This document shows, in pieces, positions 51,501 to 58,400 of a DNA stretch of 64,000 nucleotides; positions within the stretch are counted from its first letter, which is position 1; each line of letters begins with the position of its first letter. The notes under the pieces are model-generated. The model made no database searches. It had not been told where the DNA came from and worked only from the letters and a program-made list of their open reading frames with translations. Both the position numbers and the translations under genes were made by a program. The stretch comes from Solenopsis invicta (Eukaryota > Arthropoda > Insecta > Hymenoptera > Formicidae), in the NCBI RefSeq assembly GCF_016802725.1, contig NC_052673.1, positions 11,481,037-11,545,036 on the forward strand, written 5' to 3'.

Positions 51501-54500
51501 ATGATTTTGTTAATAATATGAGTGAAAAACTGAAATCGCCATACAATATATTAATAACATAAAAGCAATAAAAATCGAAAAACACTTTAGAAAAACGTTG
51601 AAAATAGTTAATGGAATCTGTCCAGATTTCCCAATTAGGATCGAGTTACGAAACATTACACTTCTTACCTGAATCTTCCTAGGTTTCTCAACCAGAATTT
51701 ATAATTTCTTTGGGAAATCGGGTTCGATTTTAATTTGACCTCAAAACGTTTTTTTATACCCAAGAAAAGTTTCTTCGAGTCGAAAAAATTTACTTGAATC
51801 AAAGAAATTTGTGCATTGCTATACGATTAAAGAAAAGTTTCTTTGATTTGAAAAAAACATTTGATTGTCCCTTTTATTATAATTAAAAAAACAGTTTGGT
51901 TGTGCAATGCAAATCTCAAACAACTAAATTACTTCTTACATTTCTGTCAGTGCTTTCTTTGAATTAAAAAATTATTTGTTTAAATTAAACAATTAATTTG
52001 AACAAATAATTTATTTTAAATAATATCATTTCTTGAAATCAAATTTACTTTCCTCAAAGGTATCCTTACGTCAATTTAAAGAGGCTATTAAAGAAACGAA
52101 ATTCATCAATTTGAACATAATTTTTTTTCTGCGTGTACGCGACATAAATCCTCGGGCGATATAGATCCCGGAGTTACCCTATTCGCTAAAGGACAAATAA
52201 AAAATGCGATTGTACGAAAGACGAATATTCTGTTACTGGCCGCTCGTTACAGTGTTGCATTAGAGAGACGAAGGTTTAATGGCTTTTTTTTTTATAAATT
52301 CTTAGTTTGGAAAAAACACGAAACCTTAGTGCGACGCGGCAGAGAATTCTGTAACGCGAGACGTACCTTAGGCGCGGCGTAGCACGCTTAAAGGTACGTC
52401 TCGCGTTTCAAAATTCTCTCCACCGTGGCCGTGGTCACGGGCGCGTGCAAAGAATTCACGGAATCGCCTCGAATGTTTGTCGCACTTTGCAGTGTTCGGC
52501 CTCGCGCTGTGCTCGCAATTCGACACCGCCAGCCGTACGGCGCCGATCCTGGTGGAGCGATGTACCCGCGCCCTCGAGGAGCAGGCGTTCGCCGACACGA
52601 CGCTGGACCTCTACAAAGTCTACCACAGCAGCCCGCCTAATGAGCAGACCCTCAAGCTGCGACAGAAGCTGAACGAAGGTAAGACGGGCGCGTCGCGGCT
52701 GGCCGGCCGGCAGGTCGGATCGCACGATCGCGCGTGCTATAAATAGCCGGGCGGTCGTGCCACCGACGTTCGGCTAGCGGGTTGCAAAAATGTCGAGGCG
52801 CGCCACCAGATGCATGCTGCATTGTGGAGGGCCCCCTCCCTCCCTCCCTCCCTCTGAGGGAGGGCGCCAGAAAAGCGCGAGTGCACGCTTATATTTTGCA
52901 CGACAGATCGAGATTTCAGGGACAACGAGCGAGCGAGCGAGCGAGGGGAATTCACGAGCTTCTTTCGGGCTTCGAGAGACAAAGATACGGGCTGTGTATC
53001 TCCTCCACATTTAACGATAAATCCTAACATTTATACGTATACATCCGAAACTCCTTTTAAAGTTCTCGCGACATTGCACGACGCATGAATCAGTTGTTTT
53101 CGAAGTGATGTTGAGAAAACCTGGACATTTCTTGAGAAAGACAGAGACTGCTGCTGTCTGTATTATGTCTTGCAGATTTAACCGTTTAACGTGTCATCTG
53201 TCCAACGTTGAGAAATCGCGTTCAACGAACTGAGAATTTATCGATTTAACAGATATTTATAATTATCATTTTAATACGGTTAAATATACTTCTTTCACGA
53301 TTCACGATCATGAAAAGATCGGATCTGTTTGTAAAATTTAATGAGAGGGAAAGATTGGAGATAAGATTGCTGATAACTTGAGGAAAAACGAAAGAAGCTC
53401 TTGTAATTTGAGATTTTCCGCTCAAAAATACGCGTACGCAAAAATTATTAATATTTAGTAATAATCATATTAATATAATTAATTATATATGAAAAATATC
53501 AATGGTTTTGAACCATGGAACGTATCCAAGGGGTATGAGGGGGTTCTGCACATTTTTTATTATTGCAGAAAATATTAAAGGTATTAAATCGTCTTGGAAA
53601 AAGTCATTGCACAATTCTTTAATTTTATCAATTTTTTTATTTATTGTCTTATTCATCATTCTGCTATTTCTTTTTATTTAACTTTAATTTAATATCACAT
53701 TTTTAATAATATTTAACATTATTTTTTAGGAGGCTTTTTTATATTCTTTTCAAAATTAAAAAAAATTCTTTTCTTAAAAAGATTATGAATTCTATATGTA
53801 ATAATAACAATAAACAGTATTAAAGAATTATACATTTCGTTTTTAATAATTATATTTTACTTACACTTTCTTCAGGAAAAGAATAAAAAAATTATGATTT
53901 ATAAAACTCAATATTTTTGCCATTCAATATCAGGAACAAAAAGACATTCTCTGATCTCTAAAATATCCAAAAAGGCAATTCATTAATGTAAAAAATTGCT
54001 GTTTACATGATAACAAAATTGATGAAAGCTCCACCGGAATAAGAAATAGATATGATGTTTTCAGCGATGACTAATGCCAACCGAACGTACGTATAGCAAT
54101 ATGACATAATATTTTCAGATGTCTGCAACACGGATTTAAGTCTGTACACTCCCCAGTGTATTACCAGTGTTCTGAAAAAGTTCCTGCGTGAATTGCCAGA
54201 CCCAGTGATCCCTGTGCAATGGTACGACAGGTTTTTGGATGCTGCGAGTAAGTACATATTTTACAATTAAATTTAAAAAATTATTACGTTTTTAACCTCC
54301 TTTGTACATGCTGTTTTTCACTTTTCCTACACTATAATATATTAACTCAAGCTGAAGAAGACTCCGTAATGTTAATCGAATTATTAAAACATTAAAGATA
54401 TATAACTTTTTTAAATTAATACCCCGCTACATGTTTGTTTATTGGTCTTTATTTTTGATTCCATAGGAATTATAATTGTTATTTTATGAAAAAAAATTCT

Positions 54501-55448
54501 TTTATGATTTTTATATAATACATACTTTACATCTCTAGAAAGCATTTGTATGGTTGTTTAAAAAAATTATAAATGTTATATACCTGATTACAAGGCTCTT
54601 AGCTTGTCAAAGAAAACAAATGCGCAGAATACAAATTAGTCCAGCGTCTGTACAGAGGGTTAATTATCGTAATTTACCGTTCCATTGCAAGTGTCCGAAT
54701 CTGTTTTCATCTCACACAGATACGAGATGTAGTGACGAACAGTGCGCGACGCAGCTCAATCAATTAGTAGCAGAGCTACCGGAACATCATCGAAGCACAT
54801 TGTGCCATTTGATGGCGCACTTCTGTCGCATTTGCCAGTTGCAGCATGGAAGGGGCTACACGGAACCGCCAACCATCCTTGTGCAAGTGCTCTGCCATAT
54901 ATTTCTCAGACCGCCCTGGGAGCGAATCATGTGAGTGCCACGTGGATTCTCTTACAGTCATAGGCGAAGAACGGAGAGAAGCGTCGTTCACACGAACCTT
55001 TTTTTACTGGCGACACGCTCGTACGCGCTAGTGGTTGCCAAAAAAAAGCGTCAGTGTATTCGAGGATGCCAGTAACAGTTTGCTTTCCATCTCGTCGACT
55101 AGCAGGCTAATTAAATTAAAAGAATGTGACTTTCTAATTTGCTAGTTTATTTAGATTATTTAGTTTCCTCTCGCAAAATCAGGATATAACATTATCATAA
55201 CACGATATAACATAGTGATAAAAAATTAACTAGTTTTACGACTGTTATACATATATATACATACATACATTCATACATAAAAGAATCCAATGAAGACGCT
55301 TTCAAGGTGCTAAGGCATACTGTGGGACATTTCAGCACTTTGGGGACAGGTCTCAAAAAAATTTGAGTTCGATCGTATACATTGGGGCCTTCGTTTAAAT
55401 TTATACGATTAGTCTTCATAATAATCTAAATGTCTTCAATGTATATGC

Positions 55449-55496
<48 letters not shown>

Positions 55497-58400
55497 CACA
55501 GAAGATACTTGTCCGATAAAACTCTTATAATACTTCGATTACAAAGAATTTAGCACTTTGCACTGCACAATTTTACAGCCAAGTTGTTTACAACACGGAA
55601 GCACATATACGCATAACGGAATTGCTGTTATTGCACGGCGATTGGAACGAGAAGCTACCGGAGTTTGCCAGTCCTCCGCAATTGCCGCCACGTAAAGTTT
55701 CAAGACCACAGTTTCCGATTTTGGATCCGTATTCGGTTCTCGAAGACGAAGCTGTAGACAGAACGGCATCTGGCGCAGATACTGGCAAGGACCAACAAAC
55801 ACACAGGTGATCTTCAATTCCGATTCTGATTTCAATCCAAATCTTAATCTAAGTTACAAATTTGTTTCTGCTTCCAACTCTATATTGGACTCGAATTCTA
55901 ATCTTTCTCTCAATTTAATTTTAACATATTACATTTAATTTTAGTTCTGTTTTTCATCTTCTGTAGTTAACTTTTAAGATTTACGATAATTATTTATATA
56001 ATTACATCAGAGCCACCGGGACTAGACATTTTAGCACTCGAGGGAAAAGACTAATGCTCTTAACAAGAGCAAGTATCTTTTACTATATATAAAATATAAT
56101 TAAAAACAATATTTTAATAATATTTAATGTATTAATATTAAGCTAATAGTAACAAATAACGTGTACAAATATATGTTACAAACGAACGAAACATAGTCAC
56201 TAAAATCAGTATACATTTTTTTATAATATTTACATTTTTATATTTATATAAATAATTCTTCTAAAAATTCACAAAAAATGGATTTTTGTATTTAAAGTGA
56301 TAATTTTCGTGTTTTAATAAACTTCCTCAAAATCATCAATTATTTTATCAAAATTTATGTCATATATTATATTTTTAATTAAAAGAATACTCATATCTGA
56401 TAACTTTTCTTGACTTACTGAAGATCTTAAAAAAACTCTTTAACACATAAATTAAACTAGATAAAAATTTATATTATCCTTTTCACGGCCCTTAAAAATT
56501 TTTTACATGAAACAAGTATCTTGTTCACTACATCCTAATCTCGGTTCTATGAATTATATGACACAAATGACTAATTATAATTATCACTGAAAAAATTTTA
56601 GGCCGCGCACGCTACAGGAAGCCGAATGGTATTGGGGCGACATCACGAGAGAGGAAGTGAACGAAATGATGATCGACTCACCGGACGGCACCTTCCTGGT
56701 ACGCAATGCGTCTTCCAAGGGCGGCGAATATACTCTGACGCTGCGTAAAGGCGGGACCAACAAACTCATCAAGATCAGCCACCGAAACGGAAAATACGGA
56801 TTTTCAGATCCGTATAACTTCCATTCGGTTATCGAGTTGGTCGATTACTACAGGAATTGCTCACTCGCACAGTATAATTCAGTACTGGATATTAAATTAC
56901 TCTATCCAGTGTCGCGATTTCAGCAGGTATCCTCCTCAATCTTTCTGATCTACGAAATGATTTTGTTACGTTCATCCTTGAGCTTTATTCTATCTTGTCT
57001 TTCAAAAAACAGGAGGATGAGATCGCAAATACGACTGACATGACAAAGGTCTACCAGAAGTTTGTTGAGTTGGACAAAGAAGTAAACGATATGGTCCGTC
57101 AGTATCAAGTTTGCTCGGATTTATGCCTGAAAACGGCCAATGAAGTCACGTTAAAGCGTCAAGCATTAGAAGCCTTTACCGAGGCCATCAAAATGTTTGA
57201 GGAACAAATGAAACTGCAAGAAAAATTCCAGAAGGAGGCTCAACCCCACGAAATTTCCACGTAAGTGCTCTGTTATGAATGCTATCTCTTTAAAGAATAT
57301 TTGTTTTCAAATTTTTATGAAATAAATTTGAAATTTCTGTCAACGTATTGTTTTATTGTAATTGCATTGATGATAACATTTGTGAAATCTCATACAGGAA
57401 ATAATAAAATTGAGATCATTAAATGAGTTATTATATTTGATAATTGCAGTTTGACGGACAATTCGGAACTTCTGAAGCAAAGACTGAAGGGCTTAGAAGA
57501 TAGCAAGGAACAGCTGGATGAGAATTTGAAACAACGAGTTGCCTATTGCAGGACCCTCGAGAGAGAAATGTACAAGCTACGGTCAGAGATCGGATTGCTT
57601 GTCCGGCAAAAGGAGCGTCATCATGCGTGCGTATTCTGCTTTTACTTGGTCTGCCAGAATTTTTTTTTTACATCGCAGGATCGTTCTAATTCGCATTTTG
57701 CTTTGAACGTTATAGATGGTTAAAGAAGAATGAGCTAAAACAGAACAAAGAAGAAATGGACTTTGCAGTCCATTCCGACGAGAAAACGTGGCTCTACTTG
57801 CAATGTTCTCGCCCCGATGCCGATCATATTCTAAAAGGCCGGCCTGACGGTACCTTCCTCGTCCGCCGATCGAGAACGGGCCAGTACGCACTTTCCATAG
57901 TGTAAGTAATGTGTTTTTAAGAATAAATTAGAATATACTATTACAGATATCGCACGAAATTATAATACAGATAATAAGAATAGCATATAATCCTCTTCTT
58001 GAGGTTTCTCTCGAGAATGTGATTAATTCAATTTTGAAGTTCATATTTCGTTGGCTGAGATTTCACGATTTCGCCGCGTGTTATTTGAGAATTGTGATGT
58101 TACAGGTGCAACGGTACGGTACAGCATTGCATAATATACGCTACCGAACGCGGTTTCGGTTTTGCCGAGCCGTATAACATTCACGAGTCCCTAAGACACT
58201 TAGTGCTGCACTACGCCCACAACTCTCTGGAGGAGCATAATGAGTGCCTGACCACCACTCTGGCCTATCCCGCGTTCGCACCTCCCGCGGCGCTCTCGCA
58301 ACTGCAGGCCCAACAGAAGCAACTGCAGATTCACATTCAGAATCAATTGCCGTACGCGCGACCGCCCCACGAGAATCAGCTCATCATGCCGCACACATAA
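23673..58400 (+). CDS. Pi3K21B: PI3K class IA regulatory subunit, p85-like, 13 coding exons (whole gene)
   Basis: Joining 23673-24866, 31165-31299, 43523-43826, 44289-44387, 52493-52678, 54119-54247, 54720-54930, 55579-55806, 56602-56926, 57013-57260, 57450-57626, 57716-57901 and 58106-58400 gives one open frame of 1238 codons plus TAA. All introns are GT-AG and every phase matches. Domains by residue: low-complexity N-terminus 1-350, Cys/His cluster 351-387, SAM about 400-467, C1 513-563, RhoGAP/BH about 578-775, nSH2 about 838-930 (FLVR Arg863), iSH2 coiled coil about 938-1079, cSH2 about 1099-1195 (FLVR Arg1129). By family knowledge, iSH2 binds p110, and the SH2 domains inhibit it until phosphotyrosine (YxxM) docking at the membrane activates lipid phosphorylation in insulin and growth signalling. 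SAM and C1 sit where vertebrate p85 has SH3. The symbol is by homology with the fly SH2-iSH2-SH2 subunit; orthology is inferred. The first ATG of the open frame was taken as start; transcripts could begin elsewhere. Confidence 0.87.
27143..27230. repeat. ~42-bp-arm hairpin (intron 1)
   Basis: Left arm 27143-27184 (ATCAAACAATAAAAAATTTT, AGTCGCGAATG, TCCGATTTT) pairs with right arm 27190-27230 (AAAATTGGAGCATTCGCG, AAAATTTTTTATCGTTTGAT). The loop is about 5 bp. Probably a foldback MITE. Confidence 0.75.
27780..28590 (+). promoter_or_regulatory. CpG-rich intronic patch, possible internal promoter
   Basis: A sharp rise in GC and CpG (for example GGGCGCGCGCGCGCGTGAG near 28047 and a GACG/GACGG run near 28125) inside an otherwise AT-rich intron, about 2.6 kb ahead of the SAM exon. 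It could be an alternative promoter for a form starting at the SAM domain, or an enhancer. No start site can be shown. Confidence 0.3.
28748..29458 (+). repeat. pogo/Tc1-like MITE family 4, copy 1, split by a later insertion (intron 1)
   Basis: TA-flanked element beginning CAGCAGAGAGTCTCCTTAAC and ending GGGGGTTCTACTT. Its centre is a strong hairpin (28815-28910, arms of about 44 bp including ACCAATCACCGTGTACTT). Removing the 446-bp insert and one 13-bp duplication leaves exactly 252 bp, the length of copy 2. Confidence 0.9.
28940..29385 (-). mobile_element. 446-bp insertion inside MITE family 4, with 13-bp target duplication
   Basis: TATTAGTGTTTGT occurs at 28927-28939 and 29386-29398, exactly flanking the insert; the uninterrupted copy at 31878 shows the empty-site sequence. 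A 13-bp duplication points to a retroposon (target-primed) type of insertion rather than a cut-and-paste transposon. On the minus strand it contains GATGACTCCAAAGAGAGTCG followed by AAACG, a stem-loop motif I associate with retroelement ends (inference). Its only open frame, 61 codons on the minus strand (29122-29307), is unrecognised. Confidence 0.8.
31165..31299 (+). CDS. Pi3K21B: Exon 2: first part of the SAM domain (residues 399-443)
   Basis: Acceptor TTCGCAG precedes CCTGTCAGT and donor GTAAGC follows CTCATG; the exon is 135 bp, phase 0 at both ends. It encodes [19 protein letters not shown] and continues through Tyr-Ala-Asp-Val-Phe to a [10 protein letters not shown] motif. This is the usual SAM pattern: Trp at the start of helix 1, a hydrophobic heptad, a Y/F-x3-F segment and then D-x-L-x-L. 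SAM domains make homo- or hetero-oligomers or bind other SAM proteins, so this would be a protein-interaction module in front of the kinase-regulatory half. Being a symmetric exon, it could be skipped without a frameshift, but skipping would destroy the domain because its last helices lie in exon 3. Confidence 0.85.
31878..32129 (-). repeat. pogo/Tc1-like MITE family 4, copy 2 (intron 2)
   Basis: A 252-bp element between TA dinucleotides (31876-31877, 32130-32131), from CAGTAGAACCTCCTTAA to GGAGACTCTACTG. It carries the same central hairpin as copy 1 and lies in the opposite orientation, about 580 bp past the SAM exon. Confidence 0.9.
34643..34771 (+). CDS. Possible 42-residue secreted peptide or first exon (uncertain)
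   Basis: A 43-codon frame starts [20 protein letters not shown] and continues [10 protein letters not shown]. The layout is a basic N-terminus, a hydrophobic core and a small-residue cleavage site (Ala at about residue 24), that is, a good signal peptide. The predicted mature part is about 18 residues and ends Asp-Arg-Arg before TGA. The frame one step over stays open for about 60 more codons (34758-34949) with several Arg pairs. It could be a nested gene in intron 2, a decayed secreted-peptide gene or chance. No family recognised and no clear donor at its end. Confidence 0.2.
   Translation: MELKKIFALILLFLWTVSSSVSCARSISSSAVADRYGTVDRR
36021..36251. repeat. MITE family 1, copy F, in intron 2
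   Basis: About 231 bp after TA, from CAATGAAAAGAAC to ATTATCCTTTCTGTG, with the family body (GATCAGAAAATAATTTTAT, then ATAATTATTTTCAGTTCTG). More diverged than the copies at the left of the window. Confidence 0.72.
38169..38739 (+). repeat. TTAA-flanked 563-bp element, copy 2 (intron 2)
   Basis: Perfect TTAA at both ends (38169-38172, 38736-38739), termini GAATGTAT and ATACATCC as inverted repeats. Internally a second inverted repeat (around 38371-38535) is built on a CAAGATGATTTATGTAAAG motif. No coding capacity. Confidence 0.87.
39099..39158 (+). repeat. Compound AC/AT microsatellite (intron 2)
   Basis: (AC) about 17 units switching directly into (AT) about 12 units. Confidence 0.93.
40803..40841 (+). 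repeat. AG microsatellite (intron 2)
   Basis: About 19 uninterrupted GA units inside a GC-richer patch of the intron (40540-41110). Confidence 0.93.
41416..41983 (+). repeat. TTAA-flanked element, copy 3 (intron 2)
   Basis: TTAA at 41416-41419 and 41980-41983; ends GGATGTATAAG and CTATACGTTC. Interior 560 bp, same orientation as copy 2 about 3.2 kb away. It shares TCTGGATAAAAAGTTATTTC and AAGATGATTTATGTAAAG. Confidence 0.87.
42706..42918. repeat. MITE family 2, complete copy in intron 2
   Basis: A 213-bp element from CACTGAGAAAAAATTTG to AAATTTTTTCTCAATG, with TA at 42704-42705 and 42919-42920. Halves are imperfect inverted repeats. Terminal TA and short TIRs fit a mariner-mobilised miniature element. 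Confidence 0.85.
43523..43826 (+). CDS. Pi3K21B: Exon 3: end of SAM, proline-rich linker and first half of C1 (residues 444-544)
   Basis: Acceptor TTCCTGTTACAG, donor GTACGT; 304 bp, leaving phase 1. It begins [20 protein letters not shown], the classic end of a SAM domain (M-G-I, then a long last helix). A five-proline run at about 468-472 and a Ser/Thr/Pro linker follow. The exon closes inside a C1 finger with ligands His513, Cys526, Cys529 and Cys543 in H-x12-C-x2-C-x13-C spacing. The proline run is a possible SH3 ligand, which would be odd in a p85 that lacks its own SH3 domain (inference). Confidence 0.87.
44289..44387 (+). CDS. Pi3K21B: Exon 4: second half of the C1 zinc finger (residues 545-577)
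   Basis: A 99-bp exon between acceptor TTGCGCAG and donor GTAAGT, phase 1 at both ends. It completes the zinc finger: the split codon gives Asp545, followed by Cys546, His551, Cys554 and Cys563, in C-x4-H-x2-C-x8-C spacing (x7 is the common last gap). With exon 3 all eight zinc ligands are present. Gly535 and Gln539, which shape the ligand groove in typical C1 domains, are present, but the usual loop proline is replaced by Leu, so diacylglycerol or phorbol-ester binding is uncertain. Family knowledge: typical C1 domains bring proteins to diacylglycerol-rich membranes; atypical ones bind proteins or Ras-family GTPases. Confidence 0.85.
44975..45230. repeat. MITE family 3, copy 1 (intron 4)
   Basis: From CATTGAAAGAAATATTTGG after TA to GATATTTCTCTTATG. 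It shares TTGTTTTGATCAAACAATC and GGTTTGTTAAATGTAACAAA with the copy at 51132. About 256 bp, AT-rich, non-coding. Confidence 0.82.
45228..45370. repeat. Hairpin element, ~70-bp arms, abutting MITE family 3
   Basis: Left arm 45228-45299 pairs with right arm 45300-45370 almost without a loop (for example GAACTTTAATCTCAATTTAA against TTAAACCGAGATTAAAGTT). It begins exactly where the family 3 element ends, so the two may be one composite or adjacent insertions. Confidence 0.78.
45476..45545 (+). repeat. Long TG microsatellite (intron 4)
   Basis: About 35 uninterrupted TG units, the longest simple repeat in the window. Such tracts can form Z-DNA and are highly length-variable. Confidence 0.95.
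45749..45868. repeat. Short foldback repeat (intron 4)
   Basis: Left arm 45749-45800 (TTATTCATAACTGCG...) and right arm 45813-45868 (...TTCTATTCATAA) are imperfect inverted copies with a 12-bp loop. One of several foldback units within 1.8 kb. Confidence 0.65.
46073..46108 (+). repeat. TG microsatellite (intron 4)
   Basis: About 13 TG units then interrupted TTTG units. Confidence 0.9.
46335..46791. repeat. Large inverted repeat, ~140-bp arms (intron 4)
   Basis: Left arm 46335-46477 and right arm 46656-46791 are inverted copies with roughly one mismatch in eight (AGGTCAAAGCT against AGCTTTGACCT; TAGCAATATCACGATATTAA against TTAATATCGTGATATTACTA). The 178-bp centre contains a short tRNA-like promoter block on the minus strand (AGATTCGATCTC). 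Likely a long-TIR or foldback element. Confidence 0.8.
51132..51384. repeat. MITE family 3, copy 2 (intron 4)
   Basis: From CACCGAGAGAAATATTTGG after TA to ATATTTTTCTCAATA. Same orientation and body as copy 1, with a T-run expansion near 51265. Confidence 0.82.
52342..52418. other. Pre-miRNA-like intronic hairpin just upstream of exon 5
   Basis: Arm 52342-52369 (GAGAATTCTGTAACGCGAGA, CGTACCTT) pairs with arm 52391-52418 (AAGGTACGTCTCGCGTTTCA, AAATTCTC) with two mismatches in 28 positions and a 21-nt loop. The stem ends 74 bp before the exon 5 start. Dimensions suit a Drosha-type hairpin or a splice-modulating structure; a transposon remnant is the alternative. Confidence 0.6.
52493..52678 (+). 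CDS. Pi3K21B: Exon 5: start of the RhoGAP/BH domain (residues 578-639)
   Basis: Acceptor CGCACTTTGCAG, donor GTAAGA; 186 bp, phase 1 at both ends. The encoded V-F-G-L-A-L motif is the standard opening of a RhoGAP fold. The segment that normally holds the catalytic arginine finger (Y-R in active RhoGAPs, LYR in vertebrate p85) reads LYKVY here, so Lys619 stands in the arginine position. That predicts weak or no GTPase activation. Exon 4 ends in Ser-Arg-Phe-Thr-Ser with no linker, so C1 and RhoGAP are almost fused, as in chimaerins. A hairpin lies 74 bp upstream in the intron. Confidence 0.85.
52679..54118 (+). other. Intron 5 (1.4 kb)
   Basis: Begins CpG-rich, with a CCCTCC-repeat palindrome at 52836-52866 and a GAGC repeat at 52928-52944, then becomes AT-rich. 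Nothing coding seen. Confidence 0.6.
54119..54247 (+). CDS. Pi3K21B: Exon 6: RhoGAP core helix (residues 640-682)
   Basis: Acceptor ATATTTTCAG, donor GTAAGT; 129 bp, phase 1 at both ends. It encodes [15 protein letters not shown], the most conserved RhoGAP helix and loop, including the Lys-Phe-Leu-Arg-Glu-Leu-Pro stretch. This part is intact and supports a folded domain even though the arginine finger is replaced. In p85 proteins this surface takes part in binding small GTPases and in dimer contacts (family knowledge). Confidence 0.88.
54720..54930 (+). CDS. Pi3K21B: Exon 7: RhoGAP C-terminal helices (residues 683-752)
   Basis: Acceptor CATCTCACACAG, donor GTGAGT; enters in phase 1 and leaves in phase 2. 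It encodes [20 protein letters not shown] followed by a helix ending in [12 protein letters not shown]. The first part is the L-P-x-x-H-x-x-x-L-x-x-L-x-x-H motif of RhoGAP domains. In active RhoGAPs a later helix carries an invariant Asn before the P-x-L motif; here that helix reads [15 protein letters not shown] with no Asn in that place, a second hint that catalysis is lost. An upstream in-frame methionine at 54554 exists only if the intron is retained. Confidence 0.87.
55451..55492 (+). repeat. TA microsatellite (intron 7)
   Basis: About 20 TA units, within the 648-bp intron between exons 7 and 8. Confidence 0.93.
55579..55806 (+). CDS. Pi3K21B: Exon 8: end of the BH domain and proline-rich linker to nSH2 (residues 753-828)
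   Basis: Acceptor CAATTTTACAG, donor GTGATC; phase 2 at both ends. The first part, ending in [18 protein letters not shown], matches the terminal helix of p85 BH domains, where a Trp-Asn-Glu motif is typical. It is followed by [16 protein letters not shown], a PxxPR-type motif (Q-L-P-P-R-K) that could bind SH3 domains. In vertebrate p85 similar motifs flank the BH domain and bind Src-family SH3 domains or the protein's own SH3. An acidic stretch (VLEDEAVD) precedes the SH2 domain. Confidence 0.87.
56602..56926 (+). CDS. Pi3K21B: Exon 9: N-terminal SH2 domain (residues 829-937)
   Basis: Acceptor AAAATTTTAG, donor GTATCC; enters in phase 2, leaves in phase 0. A whole SH2 domain lies in this exon: W-Y-W-G-D-I at the start, [10 protein letters not shown] with the phosphotyrosine-binding Arg863, then [25 protein letters not shown], and [19 protein letters not shown] at the end. 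These blocks are characteristic of p85 nSH2, which binds pYxxM motifs and contacts the p110 helical domain to inhibit it. All binding residues I can place are intact. This is the strongest single piece of evidence for gene identity. Confidence 0.95.
57013..57260 (+). CDS. Pi3K21B: Exon 10: first helix of the inter-SH2 coiled coil (residues 938-1019)
   Basis: The 86-bp intron ends CAAAAAACAG; the donor is GTAAGT, leaving phase 2. The exon is entirely helical in character, with heptad hydrophobics and many Lys, Glu and Gln. It includes [18 protein letters not shown], which matches the p85 iSH2 block (K-R-x-A-I-E-A-F-x-E). iSH2 forms a long antiparallel coiled coil gripping the adaptor-binding and C2 domains of p110. 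The inter-SH2 segment is about 142 residues, slightly shorter than in vertebrate p85. Confidence 0.93.
57450..57626 (+). CDS. Pi3K21B: Exon 11: second helix of the inter-SH2 coiled coil (residues 1020-1078)
   Basis: Acceptor TGATAATTGCAG; phase 2 at both ends. The donor is GTGCGT after CATGC, a weak match; the next GT, 4 bp on, would break the frame into cSH2. The coding is a charged amphipathic helix ([20 protein letters not shown], then [20 protein letters not shown]) with heptad Leu, the return strand of the coiled coil that packs against exon 10. Confidence 0.9.
57716..57901 (+). CDS. Pi3K21B: Exon 12: linker and first half of the C-terminal SH2 domain (residues 1079-1140)
   Basis: An 89-bp intron ends AACGTTATAG; the donor is GTAAGT, phase 2 at both ends. 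The exon starts Trp-Leu-Lys-Lys, equivalent to the W-L-x-x-K end of p85 iSH2, and runs through HSDEKTWLY into [20 protein letters not shown]. Arg1129 is the FLVR arginine. An ACATCGCAG at 57669-57677 could act as an earlier acceptor but would not keep the frame. Confidence 0.92.
58106..58400 (+). CDS. Pi3K21B: Exon 13: second half of cSH2 and C-terminal tail (residues 1141-1238, stop)
   Basis: Acceptor GATGTTACAG; the exon runs to TAA at 58398-58400. It encodes [19 protein letters not shown] and [20 protein letters not shown], ending LAYPAFAPP, all diagnostic p85 cSH2 blocks. A 43-residue Gln/Pro/Ala-rich tail follows (about residues 1196-1238), ending ENQLIMPHT. The tail is longer than in vertebrate p85 alpha, which ends soon after the LAYPV motif; its role is unknown. 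Confidence 0.94.

Larger units (their letters stand above)
44388..52492 (+). other. Intron 4 (8.1 kb) between the C1 and RhoGAP exons
   Basis: Contains two family 3 MITEs, two foldback units, the 140-bp-arm inverted repeat and two TG microsatellites. CpG-rich patches lie at 44560-44900, 47220-48400 and 50550-50850, and a CT/GA-rich stretch at 50070-50530. The hairpin at 52342-52418 lies near the end. No coding exon recognised. Confidence 0.7.

Noticed and set aside
54554..54719. Alternative in-frame start upstream of exon 7
   Set aside because: The extension ([19 protein letters not shown]...) does not resemble RhoGAP sequence, and a good acceptor CTCACACAG at 54711-54719 fits the phase of exon 6.
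57631..57636. Alternative exon 11 donor GTATTC, 4 bp after GTGCGT
   Set aside because: It would shift the frame into the cSH2 exon; GTGCGT at 57627 keeps it.
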